In this document: positions 43,326 through 53,138 of the stretch, one piece after another
Position numbering within the stretch: position 1 is the stretch's first letter
Layout: every line of letters starts with the position of its first letter
NCBI RefSeq assembly: GCF_000820185.1
Contig: NZ_CDCA01000010.1
Coordinates: forward strand, 83,116 to 147,115
Origin: Aeromonas tecta
Lineage (GTDB): Bacteria > Pseudomonadota > Gammaproteobacteria > Enterobacterales > Aeromonadaceae
Length of the DNA stretch: 64,000 nucleotides
Direction: 5' to 3'
Made by a program: the position numbers and the translations under genes
The notes under the pieces: model-generated
What the model was told of the DNA's origin: nothing
The model's database searches: none
What the model saw: the letters and a program-made list of their open reading frames with translations, nothing else

Positions 43326-45263
43326 ATGACCGCTTTTGCGCGGGACACCCCTTTGACCATACAGACCCTGTTCAAGCCAGATGGCCCCCTGGCCAGCCAC
43401 ATCGATGGTTTTGTCGCCCGCGCACCTCAGCTGGAGATGGCCGAGGCGGTGGCGCGCGCCATCAAGAGCGGTGGCCGTCTGCTGGTGGAGGCGGGAACGG
43501 GGACGGGCAAGACTTATGCCTATCTGGTGCCGGCGCTCGAGTCCGGCAAGCGGGTGGTGATCAGCACCGGCTCCAAGAACCTGCAGGAGCAACTGTTCTA
43601 TCGCGACCTGCCCACCATCACGGCGGCGCTCTCCTACACACCGCCGGTGGCCCTGCTCAAGGGGCGCAGCAACTATCTGTGCATCGAGAGGATGAACCGA
43701 CTGCTCAGCGAATCCCACCTGCAAAAGGCGGAAGTGCTGAGCGATCTGGTCAAGGTGAAGTCCTGGTCCACCGCCACCGAGACCGGCGATGTGGGGGACA
43801 TTCCGGGGTTGCAGGAGAATGCCGAGATCCTGCCCCAGATCACTAGCACCAACGACAACTGCCTCGGTCGCGACTGCCCCTATTATGATGATTGCCACCT
43901 GGTAGTGGCCCGCCGCCGGGCCATGGATGCCCAGGTGGTGGTGATCAATCATCACCTCTTCTTCGCCGATATGGCGGTGAAAGACACCGGATTCGGCGAG
44001 TTGGTGCCAGAAGCCCAGGTCTATGTGTTCGACGAGGCGCACCAGCTGCCGGAGATCGCCACCAACTACTTCGGCAAGTCGGTAGGCAGCCGCGCCATCC
44101 AGGATCTCGCCCATGACATCCAGCTCGCGTACCGCGCCGAGGCCCATGACATGGGACAGCTTGGCAAGGCGGCAGATCGGCTCGCCATCGCGAGCCAGGA
44201 CTTGCGCCTCGCCTTCGGGGTGGATGGCGGGCGCGGCAATACCCGCGACATGTTGCGTCTGCCACTCTGGGCCCAGGCGCTGGCGCGCTTCAACGATGCG
44301 CTTGGCCTCTGCTACGAGGTGCTCAAACTCGCGCTCGGGCGCGGCGAGCAGCTCGATCACGCCTTCGAGCGAATCTGCGAGCTGCGTACTCGTCTCGGCG
44401 AGGTGCTCGCCATCAACCAGACCGGTTTCTCCTACTGGTATGACTGCTCGCGGCTGCACTTTACCCTCAATCTCACCCCGCTGTCGGTGGCCGAGCGCTT
44501 CGGTGCCGAAGTGCTGCGCCCCGAGGTGGCCTGGGTGTTTACCTCGGCGACCCTGACGGTGGACAATCGTTTTGACCATTTCGTGGCCGATCTCGGGCTC
44601 GCGGGCAGCGCCGAGCTTATCCTCGACAGCCCGTTCGATTACACCGAGCAGGCGCGGCTCTGCGTGCCGCGCTTCCTGCCAGAGCCCAATGCCTTCGGCC
44701 GCGGTGAGCAGCTGGCAACCCTGATGATCCCGCTTATCAACAAGACGCCGGGGGGCTGTTTTTTCCTCTGTACCAGCCATCAGGTGATGCGCCAGGTGGC
44801 GGAGGTGCTGCGCCGCGAGATAGGCCGCACTGTGCTGCTGCAGGGAGAGGACAACAAGCAGCGGCTGCTCAAGACCTTCGTGGAGAATGGCCGCGCCGTG
44901 CTGGTGGCCACTAGCAGTTTCTGGGAGGGGATAGACGTACGGGGGGCTGCGCTCTCCTGTGTTATCATCGACAAGCTGCCGTTTGCCAGCCCCGACGACC
45001 CTCTGCTCAAGGCCAGGGTCGATGATTGCAAGCTCAAAGGCGGCGATCCTTTCGCCGATATTCAGCTGCCCAAGGCGGTGATCGCCCTCAAGCAGGGGGT
45101 GGGGCGGCTTATTCGTGATCGCACGGATCACGGGGTGCTGGTCATCTGTGATCCGCGCATGGTCAACAAACCCTATGGCGCCACCTTTATCAAAAGCCTG
45201 CCGGCCATTCCCCGCACGCGGGAGCTGGCGAGCCTGGGTAATTTCTTCGATCGGGGCGAGTGA
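43326..45263 (+). CDS. yoaA: DinG-family ATP-dependent DNA helicase
   Basis: A 645-residue XPD/DinG-type helicase that unwinds DNA 5' to 3' in repair. Walker A EAGTGTGKT is at 55-63, the DEAH box VFDEAHQLPE is near 235, and a C-terminal helicase motif lies at GVGRLIRDRTD. The four iron-sulfur cysteines are present (Cys119, 179, 184, 190). In E. coli YoaA partners the DNA polymerase III chi subunit HolC in replication repair. It sits upstream of tsaB, as in related genomes. Confidence 0.92.
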   Translation: MTAFARDTPLTIQTLFKPDGPLASHIDGFVARAPQLEMAEAVARAIKSGGRLLVEAGTGTGKTYAYLVPALESGKRVVISTGSKNLQEQLFYRDLPTITAALSYTPPVALLKGRSNYLCIERMNRLLSESHLQKAEVLSDLVKVKSWSTATETGDVGDIPGLQENAEILPQITSTNDNCLGRDCPYYDDCHLVVARRRAMDAQVVVINHHLFFADMAVKDTGFGELVPEAQVYVFDEAHQLPEIATNYFGKSVGSRAIQDLAHDIQLAYRAEAHDMGQLGKAADRLAIASQDLRLAFGVDGGRGNTRDMLRLPLWAQALARFNDALGLCYEVLKLALGRGEQLDHAFERICELRTRLGEVLAINQTGFSYWYDCSRLHFTLNLTPLSVAERFGAEVLRPEVAWVFTSATLTVDNRFDHFVADLGLAGSAELILDSPFDYTEQARLCVPRFLPEPNAFGRGEQLATLMIPLINKTPGGCFFLCTSHQVMRQVAEVLRREIGRTVLLQGEDNKQRLLKTFVENGRAVLVATSSFWEGIDVRGAALSCVIIDKLPFASPDDPLLKARVDDCKLKGGDPFADIQLPKAVIALKQGVGRLIRDRTDHGVLVICDPRMVNKPYGATFIKSLPAIPRTRELASLGNFFDRGE

Positions 45264-45303
45264 GTCGTTATCTCCTCGCACCGACAAGGCCGGGGATGAC
45301 TGC

Positions 45304-45322
45304 AAACGGCCTTGCGCCGTTT
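45304..45322 (+). terminator. Possible terminator between yoaA and tsaB
   Basis: AAACGGC pairs with GCCGTTT around CTTGC. The T tail is minimal, so read-through into tsaB is likely. Confidence 0.35.
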
Positions 45323-45395
45323 AAACCTGATATCTGCATGCGGTGGGAAAATCCCGCTGATGACTTAACTGACTGATGTAAAGAGAATAAAAAGA

Positions 45396-46109
45396 ATGAA
45401 CGAGTTGAAGATCCTGGCCGTTGATACTGCCACCGAAGGCTGCTCAGCCGCCTTGCTGGTGGGTGACAAGCTGTATTCCCGCTGGGAAGAGGCTCCACGG
45501 GATCACACCCGTAAAATCTTGCCCATGGTTCAGGCTGTGTTAGATGAGGCCGGATTATCGTTGGATGCGCTTGATGCCATCGCTTTCGGTCGTGGTCCCG
45601 GCTCCTTCACCGGGGTGCGGATCGGGATCAGCGTGGCGCAGGGGCTGGCGTTTGGCGCCGGTGTGCCGCTCATCGGCATCTCCACCCTGGCGGCCATGGC
45701 GCAAGGGGTGCATCGGCTGGAAGGGGCAACCCATGTGCTCAGCGCCATCGATGCGCGGATGAACGAAGTCTACTTCGGTCGCTATGAGTTGCAGGCAGGT
45801 TGCATGCAGCTGGTGGGGGAAGAGGTGGTGAGCGAGCCGACATTGCTGGTGAGCGAGCTGACCGCAGAGGCGGCTTTGGCTGGGCGCTGGTTCGCGGTCG
45901 GCACAGGGTTTGAGACCTATGGCGAGCAGCTCAACGGGCTGGCCGAGGAGCTGGTGGGCAGCCAACAGCTGCGTTTCCCCGCCGCGCTGGACATGCTGCC
46001 GCTGGCCCGCAAAGCCTGGCTAGCCGGGGAAGCGGTCGCGGTGGAGCAGGCTACACCGGTTTATCTGCGTGACAAGGTGACCTGGAAGAAACTGCCGGGT
46101 CGCGAATAG
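45396..46109 (+). CDS. tsaB: tRNA t6A modification protein TsaB
   Basis: A 237-residue protein of the ASKHA fold that scaffolds TsaD and TsaE in making N6-threonylcarbamoyladenosine at position 37 of ANN-decoding tRNAs. It shows ILAVDTATEGCSAALL, DAIAFGRGPGSFTGVRIG and SAIDARMNEVYFG, typical of TsaB (YeaZ). It is essential in many bacteria. The ATG is preceded by AAAGAG and the gene precedes an Slp-type lipoprotein gene by about 50 bases. Confidence 0.95.
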   Translation: MNELKILAVDTATEGCSAALLVGDKLYSRWEEAPRDHTRKILPMVQAVLDEAGLSLDALDAIAFGRGPGSFTGVRIGISVAQGLAFGAGVPLIGISTLAAMAQGVHRLEGATHVLSAIDARMNEVYFGRYELQAGCMQLVGEEVVSEPTLLVSELTAEAALAGRWFAVGTGFETYGEQLNGLAEELVGSQQLRFPAALDMLPLARKAWLAGEAVAVEQATPVYLRDKVTWKKLPGRE

Positions 46110-46157
46110 AATGAAATAGCGGGCATGCCGCCGAGGGGCCCGCATGAGGAGAGGCGA

Positions 46158-46670
46158 ATGATGAAACGCGTGATATTGCTGGGTCTGATGGGGTTGCTGC
46201 TCAGCGCCTGCAGTTCCGTGCCCAAGGAGCTGGCCTATGAGCCAGAGAGTGCGCTGGTGGCATACCAGCCGGCGCTTGCGGGCATGGATGGCAAGCCGGC
46301 TCGCTGGAGCGGGGTCATCTCGGCGGTCCACAATAAGCAGGATCAGAGCATCATCGAAGTGGTCTATCTGCCGCTCAAGAGCAACGGGGTACCAACCCAG
46401 ACCGAGCAGAGTCCGGGGCGTTTTCTCGCCATCATGAAGGGGTTCGTCGATCCGACCTTGTATGCCAAGGGGCGCAGCCTGACGGTGCTGGGCACCCTGG
46501 ACAAGCCGATAGACAGCCAGATCGGGGATCACAAATACCGCTTCTCCGTGCTCAAGGTGACCAGCAGCAAGCTGTGGCCACCGGTGCAGGAGGTGGAGGT
46601 GCGTTACGATCCCGCGTTCTACGACCCCTTCTATGATCCCTTCTGGCCACGTCACCGCTTTTACCGCTGA
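46158..46670 (+). CDS. Slp-family outer membrane lipoprotein
   Basis: A 170-residue protein with a lipoprotein signal peptide; the lipobox LLSAC places the lipidated Cys at residue 18. The body (YQPALAGMDGKPARWSGVIS, PGRFLAIMKGFVDP, GRSLTVLGTL) is that of the Slp/YeaY family, starvation- or stationary-phase-induced lipoproteins of unknown function. The C-terminus is rich in Tyr, Pro and Phe (YDPAFYDPFYDPFWPR). The start at 46158 follows GAGGAGAGG. tsaB-yeaY adjacency is also known from E. coli. Its stop overlaps the next gene. Confidence 0.88.
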   Translation: MMKRVILLGLMGLLLSACSSVPKELAYEPESALVAYQPALAGMDGKPARWSGVISAVHNKQDQSIIEVVYLPLKSNGVPTQTEQSPGRFLAIMKGFVDPTLYAKGRSLTVLGTLDKPIDSQIGDHKYRFSVLKVTSSKLWPPVQEVEVRYDPAFYDPFYDPFWPRHRFYR

Positions 46671-47515
46671 TGATGATGTGGGAGCGGTTCGTCACGCTGC
46701 ATGACGGGCGGCGCATTGCCCTGCTGGATAACGACCAGCAGGGCAAGCCGATGCTGATTGCCCTGCACGGCTGGCTCGACAACAGCGCCAGCTTCCTGCC
46801 GCTCGCCCCTTATCTCGAGCAGTTTCACCTCATCTGCGTCGATCTACCCGGCCACGGCCGTTCGGATCACAAGTCAACTCCCTACGTCTTCGTCGACTGG
46901 CTGGACGATCTCTACCAACTGAGCCAGGCCGCTGGCTGGCCACGCTTCATGCTGCTCGGCCACTCCCTTGGGGCGCTGATTGCCAGTGCCTATGCGGGGG
47001 TCTTTCCGGAGCAGGTCGAGCGGCTCGTCATGCTGGAAGGATTGGGGCCGCTTAGCCAGGCCGATGAGCAGGTGCCTGAGCAGTTGCGGCGGGCCATTCT
47101 CAATCGCAGTCGAACCCGGGAGCGAGCTTCGCTGGGGTTTGCCTCCATCGAGGAGGCGGTGGGCGCGCGCTGCAAGGTGGCGGAGATCTCCCATGGGGCG
47201 GCGCGCGTTATCTGCGAACGCCAGCTGATCGCGCGGGACGGCCGCTGGCATTGGCGCAGCGATCCACGGCTGCGAGACTTGTCGCCCCTGCGCATGAGCG
47301 AGGGCCAGGCGCAGGCGTTGATCCGCGCCATTGCTTGCCCGGTGCTGTTTATTCGGGGGGAGCAGGGCTTTACGGCCTTGGTCGAACAGTGGCAATCGCG
47401 GGCCGGGGCCTTCAGGCAGATAGAAATGGCGGTGGTGGCGGGAAATCATCATTTCCACATGGAAAATTCAAGCCAAACCGCCGTTTATATCGAAAATTTC
47501 TGTCAGATCCGTTAA
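46670..47515 (+). CDS. Alpha/beta-fold hydrolase
   Basis: A 281-residue alpha/beta hydrolase. The oxyanion HGWLDN comes first, the nucleophile is in LLGHSLGALIAS, and the catalytic His is likely in GNHHFHME near the end. Substrate is unknown; the overall pattern resembles MhpC/serine-hydrolase-like proteins. The start overlaps the lipoprotein stop within TGATGATGATG, so ATG at 46670, 46673 or 46676 may be used, all coupled to the gene before. It probably belongs to one transcript with tsaB and the lipoprotein. Confidence 0.85.
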   Translation: MMMWERFVTLHDGRRIALLDNDQQGKPMLIALHGWLDNSASFLPLAPYLEQFHLICVDLPGHGRSDHKSTPYVFVDWLDDLYQLSQAAGWPRFMLLGHSLGALIASAYAGVFPEQVERLVMLEGLGPLSQADEQVPEQLRRAILNRSRTRERASLGFASIEEAVGARCKVAEISHGAARVICERQLIARDGRWHWRSDPRLRDLSPLRMSEGQAQALIRAIACPVLFIRGEQGFTALVEQWQSRAGAFRQIEMAVVAGNHHFHMENSSQTAVYIENFCQIR

Positions 47516-47713
47516 GATCAGCTGCTTTACATCATTCCAGGTTTGCTTTCTCCCTCACACTTTCGTCTTGTTAATTTGCTGTTAATCGATGTTGCCTTAT
47601 GTAAATATGTGGCGCATTAGAGTTGTAGCTTAAAACAACTGATTGAAATGGATGTGAACCGGGACGGAGGCAACACAGTGAGCGCAAAGGTGCTAGTTAT
47701 GCAGGAGAAGTTC

Positions 47714-49390
47714 GTGGAAAAAGTCTGGCTGAAGCGTTATCCGGAAGGGGTTCCCGCCGAGATCAATCCAGACCAATACGGCTCTCTGGTTGAGATGTTT
47801 GAGGAGTCGGTGACCCAGTTTGCCGATCAGCCCGCCTTCGTCAACATGGGGCAGACCATCACCTACCGCCGACTGGAGGAGCAGTCCCGCGCCTTTGCCG
47901 CCTACCTGCAAAACGAGCTCAAGCTCGTCAAGGGCGATCGGGTGGCGGTGATGATGCCCAACCTGTTGCAATACCCCATCGCGGTGTTTGGCATCCTGCG
48001 GGCCGGCATGACGGTGGTGAACGTCAACCCGCTCTATACCCCCCGTGAGCTGGAACACCAGCTGAAAGACTCCGGCGCCAAGGCCATCGTCATCGTCTCC
48101 AACTTTGCCCATACCCTGGAAAAAGTGGTCTACGACACCCCGATCAAGCACGTCATCCTGACCCGCATGGGCGACAACCTGGGGCTGGCCAAGGGCACGC
48201 TCGTTAACTTCGTGGTCAAGTACGTCAAGAAGCTGGTCCCGAAATACAACCTGCCCCACGCCAGTACCATGCGCCAGGTGCTGGCCAAGGGCCGCTACCT
48301 GCAATACATCAAGCCCGAGATCAGCAACCAGGACATCGCCTTCCTGCAATACACCGGCGGCACCACCGGCCTCTCCAAGGGGGCCATGCTGACTCACCGC
48401 AACATGATTGCCAACGTCGAACAGTGTCTCGGGGTCTATGGTCCCGTGCTGGAGAAGGGCAAGGAGTTCGTGGTGACGGCGCTGCCGCTTTATCACGTGT
48501 TCGCGCTGACCGTGAACTGCCTGCTGTTCATGCGCCTTGGCGGTTACAACCTGCTCATCAGCAACCCGCGCGACATCCCGGGCTTTGTCAAAGAGATCAA
48601 GAAATACCCCTTCACCTGCATCACCGGGGTCAACACCCTGTTCAATGCGCTGGTCAACAACGGCGAATTCCAGAGCATGGACTTCTCCGGGTTGAAGCTG
48701 ACCATCGGTGGTGGCATGGCGGTGCAACGGGCGGTGGCGGAGCAGTGGAAGGCGCTGACCGATACCCCGTTGCTGGAAGGCTATGGCCTGACCGAATGCT
48801 CGCCGCTGGTGAGCGTCTGTCCCTATGATCTGGTGGACTACAACGGCTCCATCGGCCTGCCGGTCTGCTCCACCGAGATCCGTCTGGTGGATGACAAGGG
48901 CGCGGTGGTCAGCGAGCTGGGCGCCCCCGGCGAGATGCAGGTGCGTGGTCCGCAGGTGATGACCGGCTACTGGCAGCGGCCGGAAGCCACCGCCGAGGTG
49001 ATGCAGGATGGCTGGCTCTGTACCGGCGACATAGCAGTGTGTGACGAGCAGGGATTCTTCAAGATCGTCGATCGCAAGAAGGACATGATCTTGGTGTCGG
49101 GCTTCAACGTCTATCCGAACGAGATTGAAGACGTGGTGGCGCTGCATCCCAAGGTGCTGGAAGTGGCCGCGGTGGGGGTGCCCCATAAAGTGTCCGGCGA
49201 GCTGGTGAAGATCTTCGTGGTCAAGAAAGATGCAAAACTGCAGGAGGATGAGATTATTGCTCACTGCCGCAAACATCTGACTGCCTATAAGGTCCCGAAA
49301 CTGGTAGAATTTCGTGACGAACTTCCCAAGACCAATGTGGGCAAGATCCTGCGCCGCGTGCTGCGCGACGAGGAAATTGCCAAGCAATAA
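47714..49390 (+). CDS. fadD: Long-chain-fatty-acid-CoA ligase
   Basis: Activates long-chain fatty acids to CoA esters at the inner face of the membrane, 558 residues, close to the 561 of E. coli. The start is placed at GTG 47714: AGGAG lies six bases upstream, and the product then reads [20 protein letters not shown], aligned with the E. coli start. ATG at 47699 is an alternative. Core motifs are present: [51 protein letters not shown] and the C-terminal [11 protein letters not shown]. No FadR site is obvious upstream, unlike fadI. Confidence 0.95.
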   Translation: MEKVWLKRYPEGVPAEINPDQYGSLVEMFEESVTQFADQPAFVNMGQTITYRRLEEQSRAFAAYLQNELKLVKGDRVAVMMPNLLQYPIAVFGILRAGMTVVNVNPLYTPRELEHQLKDSGAKAIVIVSNFAHTLEKVVYDTPIKHVILTRMGDNLGLAKGTLVNFVVKYVKKLVPKYNLPHASTMRQVLAKGRYLQYIKPEISNQDIAFLQYTGGTTGLSKGAMLTHRNMIANVEQCLGVYGPVLEKGKEFVVTALPLYHVFALTVNCLLFMRLGGYNLLISNPRDIPGFVKEIKKYPFTCITGVNTLFNALVNNGEFQSMDFSGLKLTIGGGMAVQRAVAEQWKALTDTPLLEGYGLTECSPLVSVCPYDLVDYNGSIGLPVCSTEIRLVDDKGAVVSELGAPGEMQVRGPQVMTGYWQRPEATAEVMQDGWLCTGDIAVCDEQGFFKIVDRKKDMILVSGFNVYPNEIEDVVALHPKVLEVAAVGVPHKVSGELVKIFVVKKDAKLQEDEIIAHCRKHLTAYKVPKLVEFRDELPKTNVGKILRRVLRDEEIAKQ

Positions 49391-49413
49391 CGGGCAGACA
49401 GCTGATGTCATGC

Positions 49414-49446
49414 AAAACCGTGGGTCAACCCACGGTTTTTTCTTTT
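49414..49446 (+). terminator. Intrinsic terminator of fadD
   Basis: AAAACCGTGGG pairs with CCCACGGTTTT around TCAA, and TTCTTTT follows. It ends 28 bases before rnd, so rnd depends on its own promoter or on read-through. Confidence 0.85.
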
Positions 49447-49473
49447 CGGGCCCCGACCAACGTGCAGGCAAAG

Positions 49474-50586
49474 ATGCAATATCAACTCATTTCACAGCAA
49501 GCCGAACTGGAACAGTATCTCGCTTCCCTGGCCGACGTTCCCCTGGCCATCGATACCGAATTCGTTCGCACCCGTACCTATTATCCCCAGCTCGGTCTGT
49601 TCCAGATCTATGACGGCAAACAGCTGGCGCTGCTGGATCCGCTGACCCTGGAGTTGTCCGGGCTGTGGCAACGGCTCGGCCGGGCCGGGCAGATCTCCAT
49701 CTTGCACGCCTCCGGTGAAGATCTCGAACTCATCCAGCATCAGGCGGGCCATCTGCCAAATCTGATGCACGATACCCAACTGGCGACAGCCTTCCTGGGT
49801 CACGGCGTCTCGGTCGGCTTCGGTGCCTTGGTCAAGGAGTTCCTCGGCGTGGAGCTGGAAAAGGATCAGGCCCGTACCGACTGGCTGGCTCGCCCACTCA
49901 CCGACCGTCAGCTCGAATACGCGGCGGCGGATGTGTTCTACCTGATGCCGCTCTACGAGAAGGTAATGGCCAAGCTGCATGAGAGCGGCAAGTTTGCCTG
50001 GTTCGAGCAGGAGTGCCGCAACCACTCCGCCCGCAAGACCCAGGGCAACGATCCCCGTCAGGCCTACCTCGAGATCATCAACGCCTGGCAACTGGGTCGC
50101 CGTGAACTCGCCATCCTGCGCGAGCTGGCTGCCTGGCGTCAGAAAGAGGCGATCCGCCGGGATCTGGCGTTGAACTTCGTGGTCAAAGAGCTGCACCTGT
50201 TCAAGGTAGCGGAGCGCAAGCCCACCTCCCTGCGCGATCTCAACGAGCTGGGACTGGCGCCGATCGAAATCAAGATCCACGGCAAGCGGATGCTGGACAT
50301 CGTCGCGGCGGCCCAGCAGAGCGAGCCGGACAGCTGGCCCGAGCCCATTCGCCGGCTGGTGGACTTCCCTCAGTACAAGGCGGAGCTCAAGCGCATCAAG
50401 GCCATGGTGGAAGAGAAGGCCAAGGCCAGCAACATTCCACCGGAATTGGTGGCCAGCAAGAAGATCATTCACCAGTACTTCACCTGGAGCTGGCGCATGA
50501 GCGACGAAGAGCGTGCCCGCGCCGACAAGCCGATGCTGCTGCAAGGCTGGCGTCAGGAGCTGGTGGGGCATCTGCTGGCCCAGTAG
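49474..50586 (+). CDS. rnd: Ribonuclease D
   Basis: A 3'-5' exoribonuclease of 370 residues that trims tRNA precursors. The DEDD exonuclease core begins AIDTEFVRTRTYYP (Asp27, Glu29) and includes LHASGEDLE and the Tyr/Asp of YAAADVFYL. One HRDC domain (about 210-290; RRELAILRELAAWR) and a C-terminal helical part follow. The ATG at 49474 fits the family start. The fadD-rnd order is conserved with E. coli. Confidence 0.95.
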   Translation: MQYQLISQQAELEQYLASLADVPLAIDTEFVRTRTYYPQLGLFQIYDGKQLALLDPLTLELSGLWQRLGRAGQISILHASGEDLELIQHQAGHLPNLMHDTQLATAFLGHGVSVGFGALVKEFLGVELEKDQARTDWLARPLTDRQLEYAAADVFYLMPLYEKVMAKLHESGKFAWFEQECRNHSARKTQGNDPRQAYLEIINAWQLGRRELAILRELAAWRQKEAIRRDLALNFVVKELHLFKVAERKPTSLRDLNELGLAPIEIKIHGKRMLDIVAAAQQSEPDSWPEPIRRLVDFPQYKAELKRIKAMVEEKAKASNIPPELVASKKIIHQYFTWSWRMSDEERARADKPMLLQGWRQELVGHLLAQ

Positions 50587-50699
50587 CGCGCATCGGGACC
50601 CTCTGGCCGCTACGGGGCTACTTCAAGTGCCATAAGTACGTAAGTACAGTAAGCGCCGGAGCCTGAGTGTCAGGGTTGACCAAAAAAATAAATCATTGT

Positions 50700-50724
50700 A
50701 AGGGAAGCCTATGGCTTCCCTTTT
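50700..50724. terminator. Bidirectional terminator between rnd and the DksA-like gene
   Basis: AAGGGAAGCC pairs with GGCTTCCCTT around TAT, with T residues after it. Just upstream, at 50631-50645, TAAGTAC is tandemly repeated. Confidence 0.75.
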
Positions 50725-50871
50725 ATATTGCTTAATTTATCAATAGCGGTTGAGTCAACTGTAAAAGAGCGAGCTTTCAAACAGAGATGCTACTGCGGGC
50801 GTAGCAATGGACGCAGGGGGAGGGAAGTCGGAGGGGATGGACAGGTCATGAGGGGCACAGAAGGTGCCCCC

Positions 50872-51240
50872 TCAGAGTTCGTGGGCGTGGAATCCCTTGC
50901 AATAGCGGCTCTCACAACGGGGACAGCGTTGCAGGGTCGGATCCTGCTCGAGCTGGGCGATGGCCAGGGGCTCCTCGCAATCGGAGCAGAGGCCATAGAG
51001 GCCCAGGTCCATCTGGCAGAGGGCGGCATCGATCCGCTTGAGCCGTATCACACGCGGCTCCACCTTGGGCAGCTTGAAGCGACTGGTCATGTCCACCAGT
51101 TGATCGCGCTCGCACTGCGCCACTTTTTCTGCCAGATCATCACCTTTATCAGCCTTGAGCTGAACGACCAATTCTTCTTTCACTTGCGCCCAGTCAGTCA
51201 GCAGGCGATCACGCCATCCGGCCAACTGGGCTTGCGTCAT
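50872..51240 (-). CDS. DksA/TraR-family zinc-finger protein
   Basis: A 122-residue protein with an N-terminal helical hairpin and a C-terminal four-cysteine zinc finger (CSDC, then CPRC), followed by ESRYCKGFH. DksA-like proteins enter the RNA polymerase secondary channel and alter promoter choice, often together with ppGpp. The acidic DxxDxA tip of DksA itself is not evident, so it is a DksA-like paralogue rather than DksA. The ATG at 51240 is chosen by length; the ribosome site is weak. Confidence 0.85.
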   Translation of the reverse strand: MTQAQLAGWRDRLLTDWAQVKEELVVQLKADKGDDLAEKVAQCERDQLVDMTSRFKLPKVEPRVIRLKRIDAALCQMDLGLYGLCSDCEEPLAIAQLEQDPTLQRCPRCESRYCKGFHAHEL

Positions 51241-51336
51241 CTCACACACACTAACCCCCAACAGACGAATAACAACGGGGGCCAGTATAGGGAAATGGGT
51301 GGATTATCAAGATGACATGAGTCAAGTAAAGATCGG

Positions 51337-52281
51337 TTAGATCACGCTTTTCGAGGCTTGCAGCAGGGCATCCCGGATGGGCGACGTCTCTTTATGCAGA
51401 CGAATATCCCGAAATAACTCGTCAGCCTCAGGATATTCACGCTTGAGGTAGCTAAACCACTGCTTGATCCGGCTGGGATAGTAGTCGGCCTTCTCGCTCG
51501 CCAAGTCCTGCTCGGTATAGCTTACCATCAGCTGCAGCACCTCGGCCCAGCTCATGTGGGCACACCCCGTCTTCATCACGTTGGCCAGATTGGGCAGGGA
51601 GATGGCGCCGCGGCCCACCATCAGCGCATCGCAGCCGGAAACCTGGGCGCACTTGAGGGCGTCCTTGTGATCCCAGATCTCGCCATTGGCGGTGATCGGA
51701 ATGGGCAGGGCGCGGCGAATGGCGTCCACGTATTCCCAGTGCGCCGGCGCCTTGTAGCCTTCCCGCTTGGTGCGGGCATGCACCGCCAGCTCGCTGGCCC
51801 CGGCTTGATACACCGCCTGGGCGTTGTCGAGATAGAGCTCCTTGTCATCGTAACCGAGCCGGATCTTGGCGCTGACCGGCAGGTGGGCGGGCACGGCTTC
51901 GCGCACTGCCTTGACGATCCGATAGACGGTCTCGGGCTCCTTGAGCAGCACGGCGCCGCCCTTGCTCTTGTTGACCGTGGGGGCGGGGCAGCCGAAGTTG
52001 AGATCGACCCCGGGGGAGCCGAGCTCGATGGCGCGCACCGCGTTCTCAGCCAGCCATTCGGGGTGCTGACCCAGCAGTTGCACCCGCACCGGGGTGCCGG
52101 CGCGGGTCTTGCCATCCTGGCGCAATTCGGGGCAGAGACGATAGAACACCTTGGCGGGCAGCAGCTGATCGACGACCCGGATGAATTCGCTGACACAGAG
52201 GTCGTAATCGTTGACGGAGGTGAGTACCTCCCGCATCAGATGATCCAGCACCCCCTGCATGGGGGCCAAAATAACGCGCAT
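51337..52281 (-). CDS. dusC: tRNA-dihydrouridine(16) synthase
   Basis: An FMN enzyme of 314 residues that reduces uridine 16 in tRNA. It starts MRVILAPMQGVLDHLMRE; the catalytic Cys98 is in LNFGCPAPTV; KIRLGYDD, VHARTKREGY, ANGEIWD and MVGRGAISLP form the flavin and RNA-binding parts. The start at 52281 is fixed by the family. A degenerate second copy of its first codons and upstream region lies about 130 bases upstream. Confidence 0.94.
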   Translation of the reverse strand: MRVILAPMQGVLDHLMREVLTSVNDYDLCVSEFIRVVDQLLPAKVFYRLCPELRQDGKTRAGTPVRVQLLGQHPEWLAENAVRAIELGSPGVDLNFGCPAPTVNKSKGGAVLLKEPETVYRIVKAVREAVPAHLPVSAKIRLGYDDKELYLDNAQAVYQAGASELAVHARTKREGYKAPAHWEYVDAIRRALPIPITANGEIWDHKDALKCAQVSGCDALMVGRGAISLPNLANVMKTGCAHMSWAEVLQLMVSYTEQDLASEKADYYPSRIKQWFSYLKREYPEADELFRDIRLHKETSPIRDALLQASKSVI

Positions 52282-52354
52282 AACCGGTTCCGAAGGATGG
52301 AAGTCAAGAAAGAGGCGAGATTGTAGTGGTAACAAAGGCAGATGTCAGCAGTTG
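52254..52354 (+). repeat. Direct repeat at the dusC start, copy 1 (functional)
   Basis: About 101 bases covering the first nine codons of dusC and its upstream region. Matches 52383-52484 with roughly 20 percent difference and small gaps; both end in GCAGATGTCAGCAGTTG. Confidence 0.85.
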
Positions 52355-52382
52355 CGCCAGCTGGAGTGCATATCGGGCATGG

Positions 52383-52484
52383 CCTGCATGGGGGGCGAGA
52401 TAACGCGCCTAACCGGTTTTGAAGGGATGGAGTTCAAAAAGCAGCGAGATGGTAGAGGCAACGGGGGGCAGATGTCAGCAGTTG
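52383..52484 (+). repeat. Direct repeat at the dusC start, copy 2 (degenerate)
   Basis: On the minus strand it reads RRVISPPMQA where dusC reads MRVILAPMQG; the start codon is mutated to AGG. It is a non-functional relic of a dusC start lying upstream of the real one. Confidence 0.85.
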
Positions 52485-52627
52485 TACCCGTCAAGGCCGT
52501 ATTCGGCGCGGTATGTAAAGAATACGCCTAGATAACGCGCTGACAGCTTTCGAAGCCCATCGCGGCGCTGTCGGGGAACGGGGCAAGTCTGCTAGGCTAG
52601 GGACAGAAGTATCTATGAGGAGTCGGA

Positions 52628-53005
52628 ATGAAGCGTTGGTGTCTGATGGCCCTTGGCTGGTTGGCATTTGCCACGGGTATTGTCGGGATAGTATTGCCAC
52701 TGCTGCCGACCACGCCCTTCATGTTATTGGCGGCGGCGCTGTTTGCCCGCTCGTCCCCCCGGTTTCATCGCTGGCTGCTGGCACATCCCTGGTTTGGACC
52801 GCCCATCGCCGACTGGCAGCAGTATCGCGGCATTCGTCGTCATGCCCGCCGTCGGGCCATCATCTTTATCCTGCTCTCCTTCTCGGTATCGCTGGTGGTG
52901 GTGCCCATGCCCTGGGTGCGGCTGTTGCTCGTCGTCATCATGGCCATCCTGCTCACCTGGTTAATGCGATTACCCGTGCTGGAGCCAGTTGCAATGGAGA
53001 AGTGA
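52628..53005 (+). CDS. ybaN: DUF454/YbaN-family inner membrane protein
   Basis: A 125-residue membrane protein with three to four helices. The N-terminal GWLAFATGIVGIVLPLLPTTP with the LPLLPTTPF motif, and RSSPRFHRWLLAHPWFGP after it, are diagnostic of YbaN. Function is unknown. It is followed by apt, as in E. coli, where ybaN also precedes apt-dnaX. The ATG follows GAGGAG. Confidence 0.9.
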   Translation: MKRWCLMALGWLAFATGIVGIVLPLLPTTPFMLLAAALFARSSPRFHRWLLAHPWFGPPIADWQQYRGIRRHARRRAIIFILLSFSVSLVVVPMPWVRLLLVVIMAILLTWLMRLPVLEPVAMEK

Positions 53006-53138
53006 AATCCCTAAGCTATTGCAGCAATAATGCTATGGAGTCGGCCTGTCATTTTTGCGTGACGGGCCTTTTTATTGCCCCCTGGCGGATATCAGATGAG
53101 ACGCCGCAGCTGGGCTCAAAAAAATAAGCGGTCAAATA

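Noticed and set aside
42999..45305. 768-codon minus-strand frame
   Set aside because: Shadow of yoaA and the small charged gene; no recognisable motifs.
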